Counted from the stretch's first letter, positions 50,984 through 62,629 are shown. The stretch: 64,000 nucleotides of DNA from Holothuria scabra (GCA_037179385.1 CM074189.1:19885020-19949019), one strand, 5' to 3'. Notes: a model not told the origin generated them from the letters alone. Numbers and translations are program-made.

Positions 50984-51275
50984 TTTAAAGGGCCAAACTA
51001 TAATTTTGGTAGGGGGTTACCGAAATTTTCAATTGGCTCAGTTGTTTGATTGACAGCTAATTCAAACAATGCAGAGTACCAAACCTTATATTACACAGCA
51101 TGAACGGTACTGAGAGTTTTTTGATTATATAAATTGAGTTTTTCTATACTCACATTGAAGCAATAAACTGAGATTGAATCTGGATGAGGATGAATTGCAG
51201 ACAATTGTGGGAGGGCTTAAGTAAGCAGGTTAGGAGAATTGGTACTGTTTTGGGGTTAGAGAATTGGGCCTTTAA
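50984..51275 (+). mobile_element. MITE family 1, copy B
   Basis: Ends TTAAAGGGCC and GGGCCTTTAA are inverted, followed by the family words 'caattggctcagttg', 'caaacaatgcagagtacc' and 'gcaataaactgagattg'. It lies in intron 2 of the hevein-like gene. Confidence 0.8.
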
Positions 51276-51448
51276 TTGTATTTCGAGACTAGTTTCAGTA
51301 ACCAGAAAGAATTATAGATCAACGAGGTCTGAGTTGTACGGAAATTTCATTATCGTAATGGAAAAGAAATTATTGGTATGCTTCAATGTTTCTGTGTGGA
51401 AACTTTGCTTTTATCCGGTTTTCTATAGTATCCATAAGTATTTCTTAC

Positions 51449-51619
51449 CACGAAAGTCAATGCACTTGTCACATGCACAGTAATCAGGACCATTTCCACA
51501 CCATCCGTAATATGAGCAACAGGGTCCTAACGAGTCAGGGTTACATCTCGAAGGTTCTCCATCTGCGAGAGGAAATTCGCTCCCGCATCGTCCGTCATAT
51601 CGAAAACCTTTTTCCAGTT
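51449..51619 (-). CDS. Hevein-like module 2 exon
   Basis: A 171-base exon with phase-1 borders: acceptor TTTGTTTTTCAG, donor GTAAGAAA. It encodes ELEKGFRYDGRCGSEFPL, GEPSRCNPDS, CCSYYGWCGNGPDYCAC, and ends CIDFRG. All eight cysteines are present. Tyr at the hevein position-21 site and Tyr before the sixth cysteine give the full set of aromatic residues expected of a sugar-binding hevein fold, so this is the best candidate for a binding-competent module. Confidence 0.88.
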
Positions 51620-53227
51620 CTGAAAAACAAATATTGTAGAGTGCTTTCACTTACGTCAGAGACCCCGCCTCTTTTAACGGGCCAACATGTTGAAGTACGC
51701 ATTAAGTGTACTAGCCAGCCGAGAAGCAGCTAAAAACCCACTAAGTTAACTAATCAATGTGTGACTGTTGCATTGAAAAATTGTTCATTTTTGCCGGGCA
51801 GTGGACGTACGTGGCTTACCGATTGCGACGTAACGCGAAAGCACTGCATATGGATTTATCATCTCAGCCACTAACAAAAGCCAATGTATGGCACTGAGAA
51901 CTCATGGTTGTCAAACTTAAAGGGTACACTGGTAGGTCACTTCCAATAGAAAAACGGCCCAACTTTAAGTGCATGTACTACTGTTTAAACGAAATCATCT
52001 TCAAATTGAGACATCTTGGAGTCGAAATACTACCAATTAAACCGGAGTTTCCCAGTTTGCAACTATTTACTTTTATTTATAGACGACTCCGATCAGCCCT
52101 GGTGTTTAGTGACAGTTTGCAGCCATTAGTGGGGTCCACCAGCCCTAAATCGTCTTCATTTATTATCTGCATGAATTTCAACCTCTCATATTCAGTGAAA
52201 TTGAAGGAATCGAGATACAATTTAGTGTACAATCATCCATGATACAAGTTAGCAAGGTAATAGAAAGATTAAAAGGTAATAGACCCCAGTTATGGCCGAC
52301 TGCAATGAGACCATCACTTGCTGTCCGGATTCGTCTGTAGATGGCACAAAACGTCAAGGCTCATGCAACTAAAATACCATTCACGTCATCACATCTCCCC
52401 TCCTTCAGTACCTTAAGTACTCCTTTAGTACGGGAACTTCACATCTAAATAACCCTCTTAAAGTCTCGATTTGGGGGTTACTTGCTTGGTATGATTTTAA
52501 ACCACCATACATGTCTATTAGTTATCATGAGTTACCGTTGATCATTTAGAGTTGTCAAACCCAGATGTATAAAGTTCTGACCGCTGATCGACCTGAATAA
52601 TTCAAAAAGGTGCTACGTTAGGTAAACGGACCCGTATTAAATCTTATGGCGTTTTCTTTTCTTTTTTTAGAAACGAATCTCTTTCCGGTTCTTAATTTCA
52701 TATATAGTTCTATTTTCTCGGAAGGGTTTGACAGCTTAGATTCTTAAAAAGTTGGTCATACGTACGTTAAGTTACTGAAACTGGTAATTTTTTCCAAATA
52801 TTTGTTGTTAAATGGGTAAATAATTAGGTATAAGGACCACGGACACTGGGGACTAAGGAGGTACTTATGGTGGCTGTAAACCCCGATTTTCTGTCGTAGG
52901 CGTGAAATTCTTGCAGTTTTGGCTGCCGAAATGAATAGTATAAAACATTTATTTTACAATCTAAACAGGTCGGTATTTGCCAGGTCTAGTTGATAATACC
53001 ATCCACTGACTGTTATGACCAAGTAAATTTTCACGTCACGATACATACCTGTCACTGTTATTATCCTCTAAAACTCGAGCTTCAGACATAATATTTCTAT
53101 TTTCTAACCTCCTATCACTAGTTTTACCTGTTTTCATTTTGAAAACTGGATTTTTTTTGAAATGCTCAAATCTCATCATAACAAATTCACTTTCTGCTTA
53201 ACTCTCTGTTATTAATCGTATCAGGGA

Positions 53228-53400
53228 GTTGCTACCAGAGTTTTAGTCCAGACCGGCATACCCGAGACCAAGACCGAGACCAGAGGTTGTCGAGACCGAG
53301 ACCAGGGGTAATTCGATACCGAGACCGACAAGTTCTGAAACCGAGACCGAATGTACATGTTGCATAGGAAAATAAACCCCTCCAAAATTTTGAATACCTC
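53228..53400. repeat. GAGACCGAGACC-type repeat, block 1
   Basis: Repeated GAGACC and GAGACCGAGACC words. A similar block lies at 55645-55765. The outer phrases of the two (CCAGAGTTTTAGTCCAGACC and the complement of CGAGCACTACAACACTGG) look like matching ends, so the two blocks may be the terminal parts of one 2.5-kb element. Confidence 0.5.
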
Positions 53401-54044
53401 TCTACCTACTGCAACCTTAGTTACTTTATGCTCTATCATGGCATGTAGCACCAAAAGTGCATCATCATTGATTTTGTATGTTTTATCATAAGCTATGCAT
53501 GACTGTACACGACGGGAGGCCGTGGACCGTGACCCGCAATTGACCAGTTGACCAAGACCTTGCTTCTTGAATCGGGCAGACTTCAGTGCCTCAGTGGGGC
53601 AAAAATTATGCCCTTGTTGGGGAACGGGAAAAGTGCAAAAAGATCACCTCCCTTGGGAAAAAGAGTCCCTTATGGACATGTTCATATTCCAAAACAGTGA
53701 GCTTATAGTTGCCTGATCAAACTTAGAATAAATAACTTTTAAACACTAATCAAAGTTTTTTTTTTGTGTTTTCAGTTTTTTTTTTTTTTTTTTTTTGTAG
53801 TTTGGCCATCGTTGCCGTACAAAACTCTTGCTCTCATGGGGAGGTGACTATTTCCCGATTCCAGCATAATCTCTGCCCCACTGAGGGAGCAAAGTCCGCC
53901 TGATTCTGAAATATAATGGCCATTTGGGGGAGGGGGGCAGACCACTACCCCGCCCATGTCCAGTAGTGTCCAGGTGGCACTGCTCATCAAATCAGAACCA
54001 CTGAGTGCTACAGATCTGAACTCACAGAATAAAGATGAAGTGCC

Positions 54045-54345
54045 TGTCTTCTCACCCCAAACTACAATTATCACAGTAGTCTAAAGAAGTTACTTATTGG
54101 CTCAGTTCTTTGATTGGCAGCTAGTTCAAACAATGCAGAGTACTTATATTGCACTTATATTGCAGAGCATGAACTTAAGTGTGCTGTGGGTGTTTTGATT
54201 TTACACATTGCTCTTTTAAGTTTCATAGTCACCTTGAGGCAATGAACTGAGATTGCGACTGGGTGGGGATGAATTTTAGACAATTGTGGGATGGGCTTAA
54301 ATAAGACGTTAAGGAAAATTGGTAAGAGATTTGAGCCCTTGTAGA
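54045..54345 (+). mobile_element. MITE family 1, copy C
   Basis: It shows the TIR word TCTCACCCCAAACTACAATT, then 'ttggctcagttctttgattg', 'caaacaatgcagagtac' and 'aatgaactgagattgcgact'. The right end is eroded ('agatttgagccctt'). Confidence 0.7.
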
Positions 54346-54829
54346 AGGAGTGTGTGGACTCATTACATGAGTACCTTATTCTCATTGATTAGCATATTTT
54401 TCAAATGGGCGTTTTTGAAAATTAAACTGTCTATGAAATTTTAAAGGAACAGTGAAGTTCAGTGAAGTTAGCAAATTTTTCTTTAAAGGGGGTTGGGGCA
54501 TGCAGTATGTTGAGTATTAACGTTAGGGGGAGGTCTAAAGGAGAGGGTTTCCCTTTTTCCCCTTGGAAATTCTTGGCCTTTTCAAGGAGCTTAAATGCAA
54601 AATGGTTCAAGATTTTTAATTTTACAGGAATAGTCCTGAAAGTTGAATTGTGGTGGTTAATGTTGTAAAACTGAACATTTTGTGTCTTTACGTGCAATCA
54701 CATGCCATGTACGCTGCCGGTACCTATTCGAAGTAAAATTTGTTTTTAAATTTGCACACTTTTAGGAGTCAAACTAAAAGAGCATCAGTGATGGGCTGAA
54801 GGGCACGGGAGTCAGTTTTTCATTTTTAT

Positions 54830-55220
54830 TCACAAAAGAGTAATTCTACCATAAATACAGTACCATCTAAGTTGAGCTCCACCATCAGTTGAATTTTGAA
54901 GAATCTCTACTCCTCAGATGGCCGAAAATTGTGTCATCATGCTTTGAAAAGTGTATTTAAATAGTCTTTATTTTTAGTTTTCCTTTGCAATAATGAAAGC
55001 CAGCAACTTTCTAAGAGATCAGAAATTTACCACAAATGTAAATGTATAACATTAGATGAAATGGTATTTAATCTTCAGGGGGAGACTACAATGGAATTGA
55101 AAATACGCTAATGTTTCGCTATTGCAACTCTTGGCTAAATTCAAGATCCGCTGAATTGATGCAATTGTGTATGTGAACGTTCGAACTCCCGACTATAAAT
55201 GGTTTTACTCCTAACACCTG
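54830..55220 (+). repeat. Dispersed repeat, copy 2 (hAT-internal type)
   Basis: It aligns with about 41690-42090: 'gagctccaccatcagttg' against 'gagcgccaccgtcagttg', and 'gactataaatggttttactc' in both. Confidence 0.5.
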
Positions 55221-55644
55221 TTGCGCGATAAATGTAAGACTATTGCTCAACGCACCTGAACATCCGCTAGTCCCCTGTCCCTTTCTCGTACGTCTTTTCC
55301 GACTGAGGAGCGAGCCTAGGGGATGGCCCCTCCCACCTCTGAATATTTTTTGTAAAAGTTGGTGGGTTTATATGCAATCTGGTGCCACATATGCTACCTT
55401 CTGTGAGGAAGGGGGTGGGGTAGCCTGGCCCAATACCCCTCCCTGGGCACTTCACTGGTGGGGTAAGATAGACTTTATTGATGTCCATCATAGAATAACA
55501 GGGGACAAAAAGCACTCACTTAAAAATAAATAAATAAACAAGTAAAGCTTTCTATGAATCTTACAATGTACGTAATACTTCAATTTTTTATTTTTAAACA
55601 TTATTAATCTTATTTAAACAAAAAAATAAAAACAACAAATTTTT

Positions 55645-55765
55645 GGAAGGTCTCGAAGCAAGACCAGGACAATTTTCGAGACCGAGACCACAGGGTGTAG
55701 AGACCGAGAACAGGAAAAACCTGTCTCGAGACCGAGACCGGTCTCGAGCACTACAACACTGGTTG
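55645..55765. repeat. GAGACCGAGACC-type repeat, block 2
   Basis: Words TCGAGACCGAGACC and GGTCTCGAG recur and are partly self-complementary (GAGACCGGTCTC at about 55733-55744). See block 1. Confidence 0.5.
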
Positions 55766-56363
55766 CTACATAGCAAATTTGTCAGCTAAGCTGTTTACGT
55801 CACTAGAATTGTTAGCACCGTCCCATTCGCAAGGTTGAATGCCTTGCACTCTAGTGACACATGCGAGAGGGCGCGTTTGACAACCGACAGCTTTTATGAG
55901 GTTTTTACTTCGCATTGCTTTTGCTTTGTTTGGCTGTATTTTGGTGCCGATGAAATGTACTTACACACCGACAAAATGAATGAAATGAATGGCCCGTTTT
56001 GACGGAGCATAGAGATGTCGGAACGTTCATTAGAAAATTCCCCAGCTTGAAAGTGGGCGTAATGACTTGGCCGATGTAGCATCATGACTTGGCCGATTTT
56101 TTAACGATAGAAAACCGCAAATAAAAAACTGACCATGAGTGACTACTAAGTGAGAGTACTTCCAAGTCAAACTCCCTCCAATCGAAAATGCTATAATATG
56201 CCACGCAATTGTAACCGATCATTTTTGTTGATTAAAACAAATACAATTGAAAATTAAATCTTCCTAGTCAAACCCAAAGAAGGATGGGATAGTTGCGTTT
56301 ACACTAAATTTCAAAACTACCACTTATCATTGACCAATCATAATGTTGCAAAGGCTATTTTAC

Positions 56364-56595
56364 CTCTGTAGTTAACGCAGCCGTCACACTCACAGTGATA
56401 CCAGGAGTTCCCGCACCATCCCTCCGTCGAACAGCAATAGTAATCCGAATCAGGGTCACATTTAGCTGGTTGTCCGTCTTCAGTTGGGTAATATTCACCA
56501 CATCTCGCATCGTATCGATACATAAGCGATTGTAGCGTGCATAATGGTGCAATCAAGAAGACCAGGACCAGTAGTAAAGATCGCATTTTCCCGTT
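56364..56595 (-). CDS. Hevein-like gene, signal peptide and module 1 exon
   Basis: This is the first coding exon of a secreted multi-module protein. Translation most likely starts at 56586 (MRSLLLVLVFLIAPLCTLQS), a clear signal peptide. An acceptor (TTTACTTTCAACAG) just upstream suggests a 5' UTR intron, and the longer upstream frame reads through it. The mature part is RYDARCGEYYPTEDG, AKCDPDS, CCSTEGWCGNSWYHCEC, then CVNYRG, with eight cysteines spaced C-x13-C-x7-CC-x5-C-x6-C-x1-C-x2-C. CCS-x2-GWCG is the core of hevein (chitin-binding type 1) domains, known mainly from plants and fungi. The exon ends in phase 1 (donor GTAAAA) and joins modules 2-5 at 51449, 48831, 47592 and 46815. With no enzyme domain visible, a secreted carbohydrate-binding or defence role is an inference. 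Confidence 0.88.
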
Positions 56596-56860
56596 CTGTT
56601 GAAAGTAAAATGGTATTTCTATGATAAGTAATGGATTAACTGTCTCTGAAAGCAAACGTTTCCAAAAAATAAAGTAAGTTTTCAACATTCAAAGGGGAAA
56701 TGCAGCAATTACTGTATTTTACAAAAGGTTCTTGGGAGTCAAGTGACAATATCTTCCTCACCGAATTGTGAAATTGCTGAGAAAATAGTAATTCCTTGCC
56801 TTACCTTGGATAACAATATCAGGTTCTGAAGCATAATGCAAGGTACCGGTGCTTCCGAGT

Positions 56861-57018
56861 CAGGGGCCGCGGAGCGAATTTTGAAGTGGGGGGGGGGGGG
56901 CAATCACCAAAGTACCCCAATATGCTCAACAATATAGTTGCAATTTAAGACGGCCTATGGCAGAAAAAGTTTTTGAGGAAAACCTCCCTAGCCCCCCCCC
57001 CCGTATACGCGGTCCCTG
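56861..57018. mobile_element. Short hAT-like MITE with poly-G/poly-C arms, second example
   Basis: Ends CAGGGGCCGCGGAGCG and the complement of ACGCGGTCCCTG are inverted, with poly-G and poly-C arms inside. The right end phrase 'acgcggtccctgctacttatt' is duplicated again at 57053-57072 after another C-rich run. Confidence 0.6.
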
Positions 57019-57304
57019 CTACTTATTTCCCCCCCCCCCTCCCCCCGTCTACGCGGTCCCTGCTACTTATTCGCGAAAGGAAACGGTTACCGGTTTACTT
57101 ATTCGCGAATCTTGAACGAGGAACGAGGAATAAGTGACTTAGTTCACACCGGTCCTGGTGAAGGATGTTCTGAATTTTTCTCAAGTGTTTCCATATTTAA
57201 AGGGAAGTTATAAAGGCTTCGGTGTGACCCGGTCAGGAACTGAACTCCAGAACAAACAGGTAGATAAAACTAACGTACTCAGGAGGGCCATTAGGCCATG
57301 CCCC

Positions 57305-57640
57305 CTCACGGATGCCATTTTAAGATCCTAAATATACGAACTTTAGTAACACAAATTGTTATTCATAAGGCAGCATATGTGACACCGGATTGCATGTAAG
57401 GGAACCCAATTTCTCAACATTTTCAAAAGAGAGGAATTTTCTCCTCAAGGTCCCCTAAGTGATGCCATTTATTTTTTGGTTCCGAAAACTACTGACATTT
57501 TTATTCCAAATCTGTGTCACCAGATTACATGTAATGATCCCTACGTTTTCAAAAAAGTTCAAATAGGAGCGACCCATCCACTAGACTCCATTTCTGGACG
57601 GTACAGAAGTACCTGGCGGGGCAGGGACGCGAGGGTGTCC
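57305..57640 (+). repeat. Diverged tandem duplication, about 168-bp period
   Basis: 'gatgccatttta' then 'tgtgacaccggattgcatgta' and 'cattttcaaaagag' (57313-57433) recur as 'gatgccattta', 'tgtgtcaccagattacatgta' and 'cgttttcaaaaaag' (57463-57560). Confidence 0.6.
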
Positions 57641-57670
57641 AAGTGCAGTGAGTAAGAGTTGTCATTTAGA

Positions 57671-57977
57671 TTAGTGGCCCAGTTCTCTCACCCCAAACCG
57701 TACCAATTCTCTTAACCTTCTTACTTAAGCCCCTCCCACAATTGTCTGAAATTCATCCTTATCCAGTCACAATCTCAGTTTATTGCTTCAGGGTGGGTAA
57801 AGAAAAGCTTTGCGTGTATAATCAAAACATTCTCAGTACAGCTCATGCTGTGTAGTATAAGCTTTGGGAGTCTGCATTGTTTGATTTAACAGCCAAGCAA
57901 AAAGCTGGGCCAATGGAGAGTTTCTGTACCCACCTACAAGAAGTGTAGTTTGGAGTGAGAGGATTGGTCCTTTAAGG
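57671..57977 (-). mobile_element. MITE family 1, copy D
   Basis: Reverse-orientation copy: 'ggcccagttctctcacccca' at the left, 'cacaatctcagtttattgct' inside, and 'gagaggattggtcctttaag' at the right. Confidence 0.78.
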
Positions 57978-57989
57978 CCTATCATGCAA

Positions 57990-58150
57990 GAGATGTTGGA
58001 TTAGTTAGCTGGAGCTTACGGCCCAGTTTCCAACCGATTGGCTCAAGTCGTGTAGGCCACGGCCTTTTTTCCAGTTGCGGTTCATTGGCTTGTTTTCCCT
58101 ACTCCATTGTTTATGTTGAGCACCAAGCACAATGGCAGTTGGTTCCGTTT
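57990..58150 (+). repeat. Dispersed repeat shared with about 890-1020
   Basis: 'ttagttagctgg' then 'ttacggcccagtttccaacc' here matches 'ttagttagctag' and 'ttacggccaagtttccaacc' near 896-942, followed in both by a TTTTTTCCAGTTG word. Confidence 0.55.
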
Positions 58151-58234
58151 TTAAGTCTTCGGTGTGACCGCGTAACGACCTGAACTCCCAACTTTCAGTT
58201 TGCAAGTGTGATGCTCTAATTAATCACTTGATCA

Positions 58235-58490
58235 TACACATGTTGGGAGTAAAATAATCACTAGTCGTGAGTTCGAGCAGTCAGATAGACTATTTCATCA
58301 TGTCAGCCGATCTTGAATTTAGCCAAGAATCACAAAAGAGAAATATTAGTATATTTTCAATTCCGTTGCATAGTTTTCCCCCGAAAAACTTCAAGACCAT
58401 GTCATCTTGTGATAGTGGTACATTTCATGTCGTAATTTTCTGATCACTGAGCAAGTTTTATTATTGCAAAGGACAGTCAAAAATAAAGAC
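58235..58490 (-). repeat. Dispersed repeat, copy 3 (hAT-internal type, reverse)
   Basis: Its complement resembles 54960-55220: GAACTC(A/C)CGACTA and CATTGCAATAA-type words occur in the same order. Weakly conserved. Confidence 0.35.
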
Positions 58491-59425
58491 TATTTAGATT
58501 TTCTTCACAGGCATGAAAACGTAATTTTCGGGCACCGAAAGGGTGCACCGAGGGTTGCGATTTTAAAAAGTTTCTGTCGCTACACGCCACTCAAAGGTGG
58601 TGTTCCGCTAAGATGGCCTTTCGGAATGCGGGCAAAATCGGGTAAAATGTTTTTAGTAACTTTCTGATCACTTTGCAGTTTGCGAACTTAGTTTGGAGTG
58701 CCCATTTTGTTGCAAACGACAAAGAAATGGCGACTGTTTTTATTATACGTATAAGTCTGGCCATTCCCGGCCATCTGAGGGGCCGATTTTTTGGAAATTT
58801 TCCCTGTGCTCCTCGTTTACAGATCGTGGCGCTCCGCTTAGATAGTCGTTAAGACAGAATCTCCCACGCTTATGCCCATCGCTGTTGCTATTTTATATTG
58901 ACTCCTAAAAGTACTCCATTTTACTTCGAAAGGCTACGCTCAGCCTCATTGTATTAGAACGCATGCATTCAGTTTTATCCCCATCAACCACAACAATTCA
59001 ACTTTCAAGACTATTTCATAAAACTCCATCTAACTTACTAACTTTAAAGAATATTCCTGTCAGACCTTAATTTAGACCTCCGACCTCTACCACTGCCGTC
59101 GATAACTCAACATACAGCATGCCTCCCTTTGCTAAAATTCATATACATTTGCCATATATGGAATTTTATATCTGGCTCATATCCGGTGCAGATATGGAAT
59201 TTGTATATTGCTTTAACAAAATTGGGCACATTCAACATGATATAACATAAAGGAATATATAAAATGTGTTGTGGCTCAAATTTTTAATGGGACAGATATA
59301 GTTCATACATGGCAAATCCATGTATGTGCCATTTATGGGTCTGTATCCAGGCCATATCTGGACCATTTATGTCTGCACCAAAATTAATTAGTGCACTGCC
59401 TTCGTGTAAAGCGTATCCGCAGCCT
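58491..59425. other. Unassigned intergenic sequence
   Basis: A stretch at 59140-59390 repeats 'atatgg', 'catatc' and 'ccatttatg' words in both orientations, like 32140-32460 and 60115-60540. No gene was recognised. Confidence 0.3.
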
Positions 59426-59622
59426 TGCTGAGTCAGTTCTTTTACTAAAGGCCTCCAGAACCTTTGAAAAATGGCCGTTCGGCGAAACCAAACTATAAAC
59501 TGCTTCCCGAAGAAGCAGTCTGTCATGTACGCTTTGTCTAAAGTCCTCCCGACCCTCTGTCAAAGGGTCGTCCGGCAAAACCCAAAAAATCACTGCTCCC
59601 CGAAGAAGCTATGTCATGTATG
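59426..59622 (+). repeat. Diverged tandem duplication, about 97-bp period
   Basis: 'cttttactaaaggcctcc...gtcgttcggc'-type sequence is repeated: 'ccgttcggcgaaacc...ctgcttcccgaagaagca' at 59469-59517 and 'cgtccggcaaaaccc...ctgctccccgaagaagc' at 59567-59609. Confidence 0.65.
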
Positions 59623-60114
59623 GCTCAATACTATCTGAACATATCTACCAAAGTCTTATGTTCATTGATTTATTTATTGACTTAAGTATTTAAAGATGTT
59701 AAATTACTTAAAACTGAACAGCAAAACTGCTTGGAAATTCCTACTACTAAATTTTTACACAGAATTATTGGTTAATATTACCGCACGGGGCAATATTCTA
59801 ACATAAATTGTGTCAACTTGAAGGTTTTATGATTTTTTCACAGTTTACTTCCTTAATCATAAAAAGAAACCAAGGTTCAAAATTTCTGACCACGCCCACA
59901 TTGGAGAGTCATTTGCATGTACTAGTATAATTGTTCACTAGTAATTGTATATTACTATAATATGGCTGATTATAAGGTAGACGTTTTAAAAATTATGCTT
60001 TTGATTTTCTGATATTTATTCAGGAGGCCTTTGTGTGGGATAGGTACACAAATTAAACCAAAAGTATTAACATGGCTGAAAAATTTTAATTATATATTTT
60101 ATATTCTTTTTATA

Positions 60115-60540
60115 AAGTTATAACTGAATTAAAATGGCCATATGAAAGTTTATATGTATATCTTGCATGGTACTATACTAAATTATATCTAGCTTGATAT
60201 GGTCACATCAAACTTTATATGTATATGTGGCAAGGTATTTTTGTAATATGCATCTGGTTTGATATTGCCCTGTATAAGATATTTTATTTTTATATATGAT
60301 ATGGTCGTTCGCAAAGTTAAATACCGTAAAGCTTGATATGACCATATCAAAATTTATATTTGTATGTGGTATATTATTTTGTCAAGATTTATCTGCCATA
60401 TTATGGCCATGTGAAACTTAATATGTTTATCTGGCATGATATTACATCAAGTTAAATCTGTTTTCATTTGTCCATCTCAAACTTGATTCAATACATGTAT
60501 TGGCTTTAATTCTGCCTTCATATGGCCATGTAGAACTTAA
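60115..60540 (+). repeat. Minisatellite-like array, roughly 65-bp period
   Basis: The theme '(a)tatggccatatgaaa.tttatatgtatat.tggca.ggtatta' recurs about six times with much drift, for example near 60135, 60198, 60335, 60400 and 60520. No coding. Confidence 0.6.
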
Positions 60541-60928
60541 CAGCAAACAGACATGTCTGTGAAGCAGAATGTACGACATATTTCTTGGTCAGTCATATCC
60601 CTTACGCTTATCAAAGTTCGGTTCAGTGTATTTCGTTTATGAACACATTTACCTACTCGATGCATATAAAAAACAAGATGTATGGTGAAATATAGAGTTA
60701 TAAACAGAACGCTTGAAAACACAGTAATGTGTTTATCGTAGCTAAAGATCTTTAAAATAAGAAAAAAAAAGATAAAGTGAATAAGAAAACAGAACACTTA
60801 ACATGTATTAAAGCCAGAAGGAACTGACAAAAGGAGGGGGGCTCAGTTTGGTATAAAACTTAAACGGGGTAATTGCCTTCAAATGAGATTTAACTTTGTC
60901 TTTAAAAGTTAACAATGTTACAGAATAC

Positions 60929-61233
60929 TTAAAGGGCCAAACCTCTCGCCCCAAACTACAATTTTGGTATGGGGGTACCAAAATTCTCAATTGGCTCAGC
61001 TCTTTGATTGACAGCTAATTCAAACAATGCAGAGTACCAAAGCTGTATTACACAGCATGATTGGTACTGAGAGTGTTTTGATTAAATAAATTGAGTTTTT
61101 CCATACTCACCTGGAAGCAATAAACTAAGATTGCATCTGGATGAGGATGAATTTCAGACAATTGTGGAAAGGGTCTTCAGTAAGAAGGTTAGGAAAACTG
61201 GTACTGTTTCGGGTGAGAGAACTGGCTCTTTAA
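60929..61233 (+). mobile_element. MITE family 1, copy E
   Basis: Ends TTAAAGGGCC and GGCTCTTTAA are inverted, with inner words 'cccaaactacaattttggta', 'caaacaatgcagagtacc' and 'gcaataaactaagattgcat'. Best-preserved copy with B. Confidence 0.82.
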
Positions 61234-61429
61234 GGCAGTTTCCTATTTAAGTATCTGAACACAAATGTACACATTCTAAGCGTGTAAATGCCACTGTCAT
61301 TGAGAATTCCAACTTAAGATTACTTTGTAGTTTGTCTGTGGGGTAGCGCCGTAGTAAAAAAAGTAATGGCTTTTAGAATTTTATTCTGTGAGACTCGAAG
61401 GGGTCTCAAAATGGAGACACCAGGTACTC

Positions 61430-62545
61430 CAAAGACTTTTATCCATCAGGATAATTTTGATTCAACGAGGTAATAATAGAGTTGGTCAGCAACTGAGAGG
61501 AGAAGTGAGGTCCTAAGGCGATAGAAAATGCCGTTGTATTTAACGAGGCTAATGCACAGGTCGTCAACATGATTTTTGACAAGAGCTTGTCGCCAATCAG
61601 GAAACACAAGTATTAAGCACAAGTAGTCCTGCGAATTTTAGTGCCGTTCAGTGTGGAATGATCAGGACAGGAATCGGTACCGCTTCCATTAGGATGAAAG
61701 ATAGAAACAGTTAGCTTTGCCTAGTAAATAACGAGTAAGTTTGTTGGGGTCAAACCAAGTTTTGAGATGACTTAACCCTTACCGTTGTTTGGGTCCTTTG
61801 GACGGAGAGCGCGGCTGTCGCCCATCTTTACTGTTTTACGAGGAGCTCGAAACTGCGAGTAGCTACCCAAATATTCGGCCACAACAACGAGAGAGACAAT
61901 AGTTTAAGGTCAAGGGGTCAATTGCCTACGGAAGCTGATGCGGGGCGTGCTATGTCCGCTTATCCGCCCACTCCCGAGGCGCGCAAATATGCCCCGATTG
62001 GAGCACAACGGTAAAGGGTTAAACGGCTCGTTCCTTACAAACGAGCTTAACGCAGTCCTTATCGTGAACGAAAACGGTGTCATCAGCAAAAAGTCCAATA
62101 GATTCATTTGGGACTACATTATGAATATCATTTACATATAACAAGAAAAATAAAGATCCAAGAACAGAACCTAGTGGACATCAGTGTTTCTACTTGAATA
62201 ATTAATAAGACACCGTTAACATAAACGAGCTGTTTCCTTTCAGAGAGGTAGCTAGAGATAACATCAAAAGCTTTGCCACGAATTCCATAATTGTATACCT
62301 TCGAAGAAGAATTCTGTGGTCAACAGTGTCGAACACTTTTTTCAGGTCTAAGTATAGGCCGAAGACATTTTCGCCGTTGTCCAGATGTATACGTGTACAA
62401 TTAATGGTTTCTAGGAGTGCGTGACTAGTATCATGATGTTTCCTGAAGCCAAACTGGTAGTCAAAACGTGTATTAAGCCTACTATCAAAGTGAACACAGG
62501 GCAAATTCTTTTGGATAATTTTAAAAATATGTGCCCCCACACAAG
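61430..62545 (-). pseudogene. CR1/Jockey-like LINE reverse transcriptase remnant
   Basis: Read on the minus strand: FDYQFGFRKHHDTSHALLE, GLYLDLKKVFDTVDHRILL (the first catalytic Asp, LDL-x2-VFDTVDH), then a frameshift, PLGSVLGSLFFLLYVNDIHN and FADDTVFVHD (the second catalytic motif, about 62080). After an insertion of unrelated sequence (about 61785-62030) a late piece reads NHVDDLCISLVKYNGIFYRL and ADQLYYYLVESK (about 61600-61450), the C-terminal end of such RTs. Several breaks make it inactive. Confidence 0.8.
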
Positions 62546-62629
62546 TTCAAATTTAGTGAATATTCAAAAGGAGGCAAGAACTGGTACGGTTTAAATCATG
62601 CAGTAGCCAAGGCCACCCTCAGATTAAGT

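Larger units (their letters stand above)
49002..51448 (-). other. Intron 2 of the hevein-like gene
   Basis: 2447-base phase-1 intron. It holds MITE family 4 copy 2 (49391-49785), a short hAT-like MITE (50105-50278) and MITE family 1 copy B (50984-51275). No further hevein-like module was seen in it. Confidence 0.75.
51620..56363 (-). other. Intron 1 of the hevein-like gene
   Basis: 4744-base phase-1 intron between module 1 and module 2. It carries MITE family 1 copy C (54045-54345), GAGACC-type repeat blocks (53228-53400, 55645-55765), a poly-T run (53778-53799) and the second copy of the hAT-internal repeat (54830-55220). No module exon was detected in it. Confidence 0.7.
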
